The position numbers and the translations under genes are program-made. A stretch of DNA of 16,835 bases, taken from contig JAMCSQ010000009.1 in the NCBI GenBank assembly GCA_023378805.1, positions 9,872 through 26,706 on the forward strand, in the 5' to 3' direction. Shown in pieces: positions 1-5,505 of this stretch. The stretch is from Candidatus Parvarchaeota archaeon (GTDB taxonomy: Archaea; Nanobdellota; Nanobdellia; Parvarchaeales; Parvarchaeaceae). Numbering within the stretch: the first letter of the stretch is position 1; every line of letters starts with the position of its first letter. The notes beneath the pieces were generated by a model. It was not told the origin of the DNA. It saw only the letters and a program-made list of their open reading frames with translations, and searched no databases.

Positions 1-1
1 A

Positions 2-952
2 AAATTAAAAGAAAACCAAAACGAAGGAAAAGAAAAAGAATATCTGGACATAAAGGAAACTTACGAAAAAGAAAAACAAAGATCAGAAAACATCTTACTG
101 GATCTTAAAAATGCAAGAGAAGAAATTAAACTTATACAAGAACAGGAGAGAAGGATGTTCGAAATTGACAGCTATAAGAACAGAATAGATGAAATAAATA
201 AGGAAATAAGTAATTATTATCTGGAGATAACACAATTAAGAGAAAATTTATCGGAAATAAAGTTCGATGATAAAAGGCTAAATGAACTTGAAAATGAATT
301 CAAACTCATATCTGAAGAAGTAAACAAACTAAATTATAGACTTACGGAGATAAAAAAAGAAACAGAGCTCAGAAAATCCCAGCTCATGACTGATAAACAT
401 GAAAGAGAAGAACTTGAAAGAAAAGTAAAAAAGAAGGAAGAGCTTTCGAAGCTGCTCGATAAAAAAGAGAATTTCCTAAAGACTATGTCAAATTTAAGGG
501 AGGATATACGCGGAATAAGAGAATACGTTAGACTGCGTTTTATAAATGATTTTCGGTCACTTTTTAAAACACGCTTTGAAGAGCTTAGAAATGAAGTTGA
601 CTATGACATAGACATAGACAACAACTACAATGTTATCATTACTGCTGGAAACGAAAAAATGGACGCTAGATCATTATCTGGCGGAGAGAAAACCTCAGTA
701 GCGATAGCATACCGACTTGCATTGTCATCTCTTGCATCAATCCTTGGTGGGATTGGAAAAAATGAGATTATAATAATGGACGAACCAACATCCGGATTAG
801 ATAAAGAAGACATAAATGCGCTTACAAACGCAATTACTAAAATAACGGATTTAAAGCAAATAATAATAGTAACTCATGAGGACAATATGAAGAATATTGC
901 TGACAAGGTAATAAAATTAAAAAAGGAATCAGGCGTGTCCTCTATATATTAA
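2..952 (+). CDS. rad50: Rad50 double-strand-break repair ATPase, C-terminal part (5' end cut by window edge)
   Basis: The frame is open from the first bases, so this is the last 316 residues of a longer gene. The visible part begins with about 150 residues of Lys/Glu-rich coiled coil. It ends in an ABC-type ATPase lobe with the signature LSGGEKT, the Walker B/D-loop string IIIMDEPTSGLD, and the switch histidine in VTHED. The order coiled coil then C-lobe, and the text around the signature, match Rad50 rather than Smc. Rad50 works with Mre11 to tether and process broken DNA ends. The zinc hook and N-lobe lie outside the window. The stop overlaps the stop of the convergent ThyX-like gene by 4 nt. 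Mre11, HerA and NurA are not visible downstream, so any such partners would be upstream. Smc/RecN-like proteins are the alternative but fit less well. Confidence 0.9.
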   Translation, partial: KLKENQNEGKEKEYLDIKETYEKEKQRSENILLDLKNAREEIKLIQEQERRMFEIDSYKNRIDEINKEISNYYLEITQLRENLSEIKFDDKRLNELENEFKLISEEVNKLNYRLTEIKKETELRKSQLMTDKHEREELERKVKKKEELSKLLDKKENFLKTMSNLREDIRGIREYVRLRFINDFRSLFKTRFEELRNEVDYDIDIDNNYNVIITAGNEKMDARSLSGGEKTSVAIAYRLALSSLASILGGIGKNEIIIMDEPTSGLDKEDINALTNAITKITDLKQIIIVTHEDNMKNIADKVIKLKKESGVSSIY

Positions 953-2556
953 AACAAAGTATTATTAACAGAATCTATATTTGGTTTAGGAACTCTAGAA
1001 TAATCGATATTACTTGTAATTATGCCTGAATTGCCCAAGAAAACCTTTAGATCTTTCAGTATATTGGGATATTTATATCTCAGTTGATCATACAAATCAA
1101 ATGCAATTTTCTTGTACTCTGGATGAGCTTCGTCTGTGCTCCTGTTCTCTGCAATAAAAATGGCTTCGGCCAGACTCATCGACATTTTCAAGTTTGTTCT
1201 TGTTGCAAGAGGGACTAAAAGCTGAAGCTCGGAATTAAACCTTTTTTCGTATAAGCTGTTATAATAATTATTTATTTCGCTTAAAACTTCTTTTGAAAGG
1301 CCCAAAAATTCGTTATTTTTGTATACTGCCGAAGGTAGTATATAATCATTTAAGTGTATTACCGTGTTTCTATTTGAAAGCCTGTGCCTCCATAAGTCCC
1401 TTGCAGTGCCTAATGAACAAGCTATATCAATCTGAAGAAATGATGATCTTAGAACACTATCATTTAAATCATCAAACTTACCTTTTCTACTCAAAGATAA
1501 ATTTTTAAGGTATTCGCTTACTACTTTCTTGGGTTTACGTTTATGTCCATAAGGCAATTGTTCGTATATTGAGTTTAAAAGCTGTTTCTCGTTTTGAGAG
1601 CCGTCTGTTATAGTTACAATGACTGAGTTTAATGAAGATATCCGCATAGAATTTAAAAGATTAGAATAATCAAAGCTTACCCTTTCCTTGTATACCTCTC
1701 TATTAAATTCATCAGGAGCCACATGTGTGGACAAAGAGGGAACATTATCTGAAATAACAGAATAAAATAGCTTACCGGCCTGCTGATTATAAGTATTTTC
1801 ACTTGAAAGCAGTTTCCTACCTATGTTTTCTGCAGTTCTAGCACTTAAAAGCATAACAAGTGAAGTTTTTGCACCAAAAGGTAAAAAGCTCCTCACAGAA
1901 TCACGTATAGTGGGAGTTATTACAGTCTTTATTTGCTCTTCGGTTGGTGAAGCGCCATTTGTTTTTATAAAATCCTGCATATATGTCCCCATTAATTTAT
2001 CAAATAGAGAATTATATAGACCTGATAATTCGTTATAACCTTTTAATAATATTTTAGATGCTTGCTTATCCATACCCTCTGAGATATACGCCTCATCAAA
2101 TTTTACATAACGCGTAGATCTTTCCTGGGATGAGATAAATACTTCATCTTGTATAGTTAATGCAGTTATCTCCGGCACAACCATTGATACCATAAAATTA
2201 GATTGCTCCCCTATATTTCTATGCCCAAGCACAGATTGGATATTATACAGGCTTTTCCTAGTAGATTCTTCAAGTGAGGAATAAACCCTGCTAAAAAACT
2301 TGTTAACGGATACAGAGTCTGACAAATCAAGCTTTTCATTATATATTTTAGAATACTTGTTTGTAATCGAAGTGGACTTTGAAACCAGCTTTTCAAGCAG
2401 ACTTTCTCCATTATTGGTACTCAAACGACTTGATAACGAAAGATCTTCTAATGCCAGCATCTCTGTAGTTGGAAAAAATCTGTAAAAAACTGCACCCATT
2501 CCGTCTAGGTAATAAAAACGCAGGAAACCGCTATCATTCCTTTTAACCTCTTGCAT
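949..2556 (-). CDS. Tandem-domain ThyX-like (FAD-dependent) thymidylate synthase homologue, 535 aa
   Basis: ThyX makes dTMP from dUMP with FAD and methylenetetrahydrofolate. Classic ThyX is about 220-250 residues with the motif RHRx7S. This protein is twice that length and shows two diverged copies. The N-half has a GH...E element (111-117), then S142-S-Q-E-R-S-T-R-Y150, matching the SxxExSxRY end of the motif, with DEV (137-139) where RHR should be. It also has a later RSFLP (222-226) and SAR (238-240). The C-half has DLWRHR ending at 392, but LSNRNTVIH follows instead of the Ser-rich half. Its later text NRSTDEAHPE (471-480) fits the Arg/AxxE helix of ThyX. Long two-copy ThyX relatives are, from memory, present in chlamydiae and other reduced genomes. 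A TATA-like element at 2585-2594 precedes the start. Its 3' end overlaps rad50. Activity cannot be judged from sequence alone. Confidence 0.82.
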   Translation of the reverse strand: MQEVKRNDSGFLRFYYLDGMGAVFYRFFPTTEMLALEDLSLSSRLSTNNGESLLEKLVSKSTSITNKYSKIYNEKLDLSDSVSVNKFFSRVYSSLEESTRKSLYNIQSVLGHRNIGEQSNFMVSMVVPEITALTIQDEVFISSQERSTRYVKFDEAYISEGMDKQASKILLKGYNELSGLYNSLFDKLMGTYMQDFIKTNGASPTEEQIKTVITPTIRDSVRSFLPFGAKTSLVMLLSARTAENIGRKLLSSENTYNQQAGKLFYSVISDNVPSLSTHVAPDEFNREVYKERVSFDYSNLLNSMRISSLNSVIVTITDGSQNEKQLLNSIYEQLPYGHKRKPKKVVSEYLKNLSLSRKGKFDDLNDSVLRSSFLQIDIACSLGTARDLWRHRLSNRNTVIHLNDYILPSAVYKNNEFLGLSKEVLSEINNYYNSLYEKRFNSELQLLVPLATRTNLKMSMSLAEAIFIAENRSTDEAHPEYKKIAFDLYDQLRYKYPNILKDLKVFLGNSGIITSNIDYSRVPKPNIDSVNNTLF

Positions 2557-2605
2557 AAAAACAAAATAAATTATTATTTGTAGTACTTAAATACTTATAA
2601 TTAAA

Positions 2606-2710
2606 TGCAGGGGAAGGGATTCGAACCCTCGAACTCACAAAGAGAGCAGATGACTCAAACGCGCACTTTTCTTGAGTCTGCCGCATTTGGCCAGACTTTG
2701 CTACCCCTGC
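2606..2710 (-). tRNA. tRNA-Leu(CAA) with a 19-nt intron
   Basis: The acceptor stem GCAGGGG/CCCCTGC is perfect, with discriminator A at 2606 and no encoded CCA. The D-stem is GCA/TGC, the anticodon stem GCAGA/TCTGC, and the T-stem GAGGG/CCCTT around TTCGAAT. There is a long class II variable arm. The loop reads C-T-CAA-G, then the intron, then A38. Mature length is 86 nt after removing 19 nt, the same as the other tRNA-Leu in the window. Decodes UUG. Confidence 0.95.
2652..2670 (-). other. tRNA-Leu(CAA) intron at position 37/38 with canonical bulge-helix-bulge
   Basis: On the minus strand the exon bases CTCA pair with the intron bases TGAG to give the 4-bp central helix. It is flanked by two 3-nt bulges (AGA on the 5' side, TCA on the 3' side). 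Cutting each bulge after its second base removes exactly 19 nt and restores a 7-base anticodon loop. The archaeal tRNA splicing endonuclease cuts this motif. RtcB, encoded at 9676-11145, would rejoin the exons. Confidence 0.88.
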
Positions 2711-2796
2711 AAAGTTAACCTAAACTTGATATACTTAGTATTCAAAATATTATAACAATTAAGCTTAAATAAGTTTATTGAAACATTAAATATTCA

Positions 2797-3030
2797 TTAA
2801 CTTTTGTTTTCAACACTAGATTTGTTTAAATCATTAAATATAGTTTCAAAGGACTCATGTATAGCCTTTAGGTCAGAGGAAAGTTTTGAAGGCAACTTTT
2901 CATATGTCTCACTACTAGTTTTAAATTTATTGAAAGAATCAGATGCGCGATCAACTACTTTTTTAAGTTCCTCATACTGCAACTTAGTTAAATAAGAAAC
3001 GCCGACGAACACATCCTCTTGATCTACCAT
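2797..3030 (-). CDS. Hypothetical 77-aa helical protein
   Basis: I do not recognise this family. The product is charged and predicted mostly helical, with Lys/Glu/Ser-rich heptad-like stretches (ELKKVVDRA, then SDLKAIHESFETIFNDL) that could form a short coiled coil. It has no signal peptide, membrane segment or cysteine. A TATA-like AATTTAAATG lies at 3054-3063, 24-33 nt before the ATG, so a leaderless transcript of its own is plausible. It sits between the ferredoxin gene upstream and tRNA-Leu(CAA) downstream. Codon content resembles its neighbours, which supports a real gene, but no function can be proposed. Confidence 0.6.
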   Translation of the reverse strand: MVDQEDVFVGVSYLTKLQYEELKKVVDRASDSFNKFKTSSETYEKLPSKLSSDLKAIHESFETIFNDLNKSSVENKS

Positions 3031-3070
3031 TAATAATATTAAACAAAACTAAGAATTTAAATGTTTAAAA

Positions 3071-3385
3071 TTAAGGTGCAGTGACTTTTATTGCCTGAAC
3101 TGGACATACATTCTGGCATGCCATACAAAATATACAGTCTCCCTCTCTTGCCGGATCCGCCTTTCTATTCGACAGAGGATTACCTGGTGTATCATTCCAT
3201 TCTATCAATGACACGGGACATGCTGGTATACAAGAACCATCGGCATTACATATATCCCAATCTATGGCAACAACTGAACCATGTATACCCAATTTGTTTG
3301 GCGGTTCTACTGGACCGTAAACATCATGGCCGCTATGTGTGCTTACTTTTTGCCGGTTATTCTTAAAGTCAGGATCGATTCCCAT
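3071..3385 (-). CDS. Zinc-containing dicluster ferredoxin (3Fe-4S/4Fe-4S type)
   Basis: A small cytosolic electron carrier, 104 aa, very like the zinc ferredoxins of Sulfolobus and Thermoplasma. The N-terminal extension carries His17, His20 and His35, and Asp77 sits in KADP; these match the known zinc ligands of that family. Cluster 1 is C46-x5-C52-x3-C56, with Asp49 where a second cysteine would be, the pattern associated with a 3Fe-4S (or labile 4Fe) cluster. Cluster 2 is C84-x2-C87-x2-C90-x3-C94. The family usually accepts electrons from 2-oxoacid:ferredoxin oxidoreductases, which are not seen here. TATA-like TTTATAAATAAT on the minus strand lies at 3404-3414, just before the start. Monocistronic by spacing. 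The similarity to thermoacidophile proteins points to an acidic-habitat archaeon or to past transfer. Confidence 0.93.
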   Translation of the reverse strand: MGIDPDFKNNRQKVSTHSGHDVYGPVEPPNKLGIHGSVVAIDWDICNADGSCIPACPVSLIEWNDTPGNPLSNRKADPAREGDCIFCMACQNVCPVQAIKVTAP

Positions 3386-3403
3386 TTTATTTTAAATACA
3401 ATA

Positions 3404-3414
3404 ATTATTTATAA
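3404..3414 (-). promoter_or_regulatory. TATA box of the ferredoxin gene
   Basis: An AT-rich TTTATAAATAAT-like element on the minus strand, about 19-29 nt before the ferredoxin ATG and overlapping the region just after the DUF488 stop. The position fits a leaderless archaeal mRNA. Confidence 0.5.
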
Positions 3415-3417
3415 AGA

Positions 3418-3768
3418 TTACCTAATTTTATCCAGAACTTCCTTCAATACAACTGCCTGATTACGTACTTCGTCTTTTGCTCCAAATAAAAGTATAATCT
3501 TGCCATATTTTCTTTCCAGGGATTTTATGTATTTTAGCTTTTCAATATTTTCTGCAGAAGCCAGTTCCTTCTCATACTTCTTCTTGAACTCAGCCCATTT
3601 GCTTTCATCATGTGAAAACCATTTTCTAAGAGCATTACTTGGCGCAATATCTTTTTCCCAAATATCTGCAGCTACTTTTTCTTTGGTAAGTCCTCTTGGC
3701 CAGACTCTATCTACTAGTATCTTAAACCCTTTTTCTTTATTTCTATACACCCCCTCTGTTAATATCAT
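3418..3768 (-). CDS. DUF488 family protein, 116 aa
   Basis: The sequence matches the DUF488 pattern: ILVDRVWPRGLTKEK near the N-terminus, then DIAPSNALRKWFSHD, and a C-terminal strand IILLFGAKDE. The biochemical role is unknown; the fold is a small alpha/beta protein of the cytosol. The frame stays open upstream to 3951, but those 61 extra residues look like non-coding shadow and would run through the divergent glycosylase gene. I chose the ATG at 3768 because the family starts there and a TATA box sits 23-32 nt upstream. It shares a 35-bp divergent promoter region with the Mug-like gene, a loose hint of joint control only. Confidence 0.85.
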   Translation of the reverse strand: MILTEGVYRNKEKGFKILVDRVWPRGLTKEKVAADIWEKDIAPSNALRKWFSHDESKWAEFKKKYEKELASAENIEKLKYIKSLERKYGKIILLFGAKDEVRNQAVVLKEVLDKIR

Positions 3769-3790
3769 AAAGATTAAAGAACGGGAATAG

Positions 3791-3800
3791 ATATAAATAT
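3791..3800 (-). promoter_or_regulatory. TATA box of the DUF488 gene in the divergent promoter region
   Basis: ATATTTATAT on the minus strand, 23-32 nt before the chosen DUF488 start. This supports that start and a leaderless transcript. It lies within about 4-13 nt of the divergent start at 3804, so RNA polymerase binding here could affect the Mug-like gene. Confidence 0.55.
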
Positions 3801-3803
3801 AAA

Positions 3804-4313
3804 ATGATAAATTACTACATTTCAAAAAATGCTGCCATCCTATTTGTAGGCATAAACCCACATTTTGGTTCTTATAACAGAGGAGTACCATTTTCAAACA
3901 ACAAAATGTTCTGGTACCTGCTTTCAGAAGCAAAAATAATAAAAGAACCAAGAGTCTTTTTAAAAGACGATAAAAAACTCAAAAGGCTTTACAGAATTAT
4001 TTCAAAAAAATATAAAATAAATTTTATAAATATAATAGACAAGCCGACAAAGAATGTATCGCAGCTAAAAAAAGGGGAGGAAACTCAAGGAGTAAAAAGG
4101 CTAATTAAAATAATAGAACAAAAAAAGCCTAAGGTTGTGTGCTTTATAGGGAAGGTCACATTCAACAAGTTTAAAGGAGATAACAAATTCAGATTTGGAC
4201 TACAAGGCAAATACTCTAACTCAATAATATACGTTATGCGCTTTCCAATAAGAGGTTATGCAAAAATAAGAGTAAAGGAATTGAAAACAGTAAAAAGATT
4301 AGCCAGACTTTAA
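3804..4313 (+). CDS. mug: Mug/TDG-like uracil(thymine)-DNA glycosylase, 169 aa
   Basis: The protein follows E. coli Mug along most of its length. Motif A is FVGINPH (15-20), with Asn18 at the place of the Mug catalytic Asn. Next come a GVPF...FWYLL segment, then INIIDKPTKNVSQL (75-88, like TKLVDRPT...NEVS), EQKKPKVVCFIGK (105-117), and a terminal helix. Such enzymes flip and excise U or T mispaired with G after cytosine deamination. The second motif is unusual: MRFPIRGY (145-152) stands where Mug has the NPSGLS-type wedge, so mismatch recognition may differ. The protein is rich in lysine, as expected for a DNA-binding protein. It lies divergently from DUF488, and its 3' end overlaps the convergent membrane-protein gene by 15 nt. 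Confidence 0.75.
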   Translation: MINYYISKNAAILFVGINPHFGSYNRGVPFSNNKMFWYLLSEAKIIKEPRVFLKDDKKLKRLYRIISKKYKINFINIIDKPTKNVSQLKKGEETQGVKRLIKIIEQKKPKVVCFIGKVTFNKFKGDNKFRFGLQGKYSNSIIYVMRFPIRGYAKIRVKELKTVKRLARL

Positions 4314-4601
4314 TTCTGATAAATCTTTTTTATATATAGACCATAAATGAAAAATTATACTAAATGAGGAAAGAACTGCTACAGTATCTATAAATATCGA
4401 TAAAAAAACGGATCCGCTATAGAGTATAACAGATATTACTGAAAATGCTATTACTATGGATAGAATTATAAAAACAATTGATATTGCGACAAATAAAAAA
4501 TGCAGATCTTTCAAAATTCTGTAATTAACATTTCCATTCTGCAGATACTCCTTAAAGGTCCTCTTTGTTACCTTCCCTTTCTTATATTCGTATATTTTCA
4601 T
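4299..4601 (-). CDS. Small two-helix membrane protein, 100 aa, unknown function
   Basis: No family recognised. The N-terminal 30 residues are basic (MKIYEYKKGKVTKRT...). Two hydrophobic segments follow (about 33-58 and 62-88), then a charged C-tail, so a two-pass membrane protein is likely. The start codon is only 5 nt from the 3' end of tRNA-Leu(UAA) on the same strand, leaving no room for a separate promoter except inside the tRNA. It is therefore probably co-transcribed with the tRNA and freed by tRNA 3' processing, giving a nearly leaderless mRNA. The 3' end overlaps the Mug-like gene convergently. The nearest alternative reading would use an internal start, but none is better placed. Confidence 0.6.
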   Translation of the reverse strand: MKIYEYKKGKVTKRTFKEYLQNGNVNYRILKDLHFLFVAISIVFIILSIVIAFSVISVILYSGSVFLSIFIDTVAVLSSFSIIFHLWSIYKKDLSELKSG

Positions 4602-4606
4602 ATGAT

Positions 4607-4728
4607 TGCAGAGGGAGGGATTTGAACCCTCGAGGGCGCTAAGCCACAGGATATCTTATTCTTTGCAAACACAAAGACAGATAAGGACCTTAAGTCCTGC
4701 ACGTTGGGCCAAACTTCGCTACCTCTGC
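4607..4728 (-). tRNA. tRNA-Leu(UAA) with a 36-nt intron
   Basis: The acceptor stem GCAGAGG/CCTCTGC is perfect, with discriminator A at 4607 and no CCA. The D-stem is GCG/CGT with one G-T pair, the anticodon stem CAGGA/TCCTG, and the T-stem GAGGG/CCCTC around TTCAAAT. There is a class II variable arm. The loop reads C-T-TAA-G, intron, A38. Mature length is 86 nt. Decodes UUA. A membrane-protein start codon follows 5 nt later. Confidence 0.94.
4653..4688 (-). other. tRNA-Leu(UAA) intron at position 37/38
   Basis: CTTA of the anticodon loop pairs with TAAG at the intron 3' end, giving the 4-bp central helix between 3-nt bulges AGG and ATA. Cleavage after the second base of each removes 36 nt. 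The inner side is looser than in the other intron: only a distal hairpin TCTTTG/CAAAGA is strong. Exon GGAC can also pair with intron GTCC, a possible competing fold. Confidence 0.82.
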
Positions 4729-4751
4729 TTCCAATAGATAAGTGCGACTGA

Positions 4752-4761
4752 TTATTTATAA
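4752..4761 (-). promoter_or_regulatory. TATA box for tRNA-Leu(UAA) (and probably the downstream membrane gene)
   Basis: TTATAAATAA on the minus strand, 24-33 nt before the mature tRNA 5' end and touching the stop codon of the small basic protein. Position and sequence fit an archaeal promoter. Confidence 0.6.
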
Positions 4762-4878
4762 CTAAGCACTCTTTTCACGCAGAAGCCTTCTCTTTCGTTT
4801 TCTGTCCAACATCTTCTTCTTTCGAGTTTTCCACCTATCTTTATGGTACTTTTTCCAATTTTTTGAGCTTCTTTTCAT
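4762..4878 (-). CDS. Very basic 38-aa protein, candidate ribosomal protein eL41
   Basis: A short frame on the minus strand, starting MKRSSKNWKKYHKDRW and ending RREKSA-like (LLREKSA). More than half of its residues are Lys or Arg and it has no acidic cluster. The central part, RWKTRKKKMLDRKRKRRLL, aligns by eye with the 25-residue eL41 (the pattern W-K-x-x-K-x-x-M-x-x-x-KRKRR-x-x-R-x-x-S). eL41 is a single helix buried at the ribosomal subunit interface in archaea and eukaryotes. The start lies 24 nt after the Dcd-like gene, which suggests read-through from it. The low-complexity basic composition makes chance similarity a real risk; a different small RNA-binding protein is the alternative. 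Confidence 0.5.
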   Translation of the reverse strand: MKRSSKNWKKYHKDRWKTRKKKMLDRKRKRRLLREKSA

Positions 4879-4902
4879 ATACTAATTACATTTTCACCCC
4901 AT

Positions 4903-5424
4903 TTATATCTTGGCACCAGTAACACTGGAACTTTGATGGTAGTTTCCAGAATATGGCTTTTGTACTTCGCTTAAAGTATTACTTAATATCAAGTGCAAAA
5001 ACCTAGTTCCTTTCGAGATCCTTACGGGGATATTGCCCCCTATCATCATTATTGTAAGATTTCCTTCATAACCGGCATCAACTATTGTTGGAGGAATCGC
5101 AAGCCCTAATCTAGCAAATGTTGAGCGTATGTTGCACATCCCAACTAAATTATTTGGCATCTTTATCTTTTCATCTATCTTTATCAAAACTCTCTCCTGT
5201 GGGAAGATAACAAAGTCTTTCTCAACCTTTTCTTTGGTGTAGACTTTTTCAAGCGAAGCCTTATCGTTTATATCAACAGGCTCTTTATTATAAATAAACC
5301 TAAGTAATTCATCACCGACTCTAAGATCTATGCCATTTTCTCTTATTGTATCATTCGAGATAGGTTCTATAGAAAACAGCTTCTTATCCAAGTACTCTCT
5401 TATGTCTTTATCGCTTAATATCAT
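4903..5424 (-). CDS. Dcd/Dut superfamily nucleotidohydrolase, probably dUTPase-like, 173 aa
   Basis: The trimeric dCTP deaminase/dUTPase fold is clear. The N-terminus MILSDKDIREYL, then GIDLRVGDELLRF (31-43), RSTFARLG (100-107), TIVDAGYEGNLTI (113-125), and the C-terminal PYSGNYHQSS (157-166) are all family signatures. Asp116 sits where the dUTPase catalytic water-activating Asp lies. At the position of the deaminase catalytic Glu (the LTLEI context in M. jannaschii Dcd-Dut) this protein has Met126. So deamination of dCTP looks unlikely, and hydrolysis of dUTP to dUMP and PPi is the better guess. From memory, some Thermococcales relatives share this change. dUMP is the ThyX substrate. A TATA box at 5445-5454 precedes the start, and it is divergent from the MBL gene. 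Confidence 0.85.
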   Translation of the reverse strand: MILSDKDIREYLDKKLFSIEPISNDTIRENGIDLRVGDELLRFIYNKEPVDINDKASLEKVYTKEKVEKDFVIFPQERVLIKIDEKIKMPNNLVGMCNIRSTFARLGLAIPPTIVDAGYEGNLTIMMIGGNIPVRISKGTRFLHLILSNTLSEVQKPYSGNYHQSSSVTGAKI

Positions 5425-5444
5425 GTAATGATTAAATTATTACA

Positions 5445-5454
5445 GTATAAAAAT
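5445..5454 (-). promoter_or_regulatory. TATA box of the Dcd/Dut-like gene
   Basis: ATTTTTATAC on the minus strand, 21-30 nt before the ATG, consistent with a leaderless mRNA. Confidence 0.5.
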
Positions 5455-5457
5455 TTA

Positions 5458-5474
5458 TTGTTTTATAAAAACAA
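5458..5474. repeat. Perfect inverted repeat between divergent promoters
   Basis: TTGTTTT, three bases ATA, then AAAACAA. The palindrome lies between the TATA boxes of the Dcd/Dut-like gene (5445-5454) and the MBL gene (5475-5484), directly abutting the second. A regulator bound here could act on both. AT-rich sequence makes chance palindromes common. Confidence 0.4.
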
Positions 5475-5484
5475 AATATTTATT
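5475..5484 (+). promoter_or_regulatory. TATA box of the MBL-fold hydrolase gene
   Basis: AATATTTATT, 22-31 nt before the ATG at 5506, consistent with a leaderless mRNA. Confidence 0.45.
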
Positions 5485-5505
5485 ACAAAAAATTGATAAA
5501 TTGGT

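Noticed and set aside
3769..3951. 61-residue N-terminal extension of the DUF488 frame
   Set aside because: It runs antisense through the Mug-like gene, looks like shadow translation, and the TATA box and family length favour the start at 3768.
4682..4696. AGGAC...GTCCT palindrome as an operator
   Set aside because: It lies across the tRNA-Leu(UAA) anticodon stem and intron, and is explained by tRNA structure.
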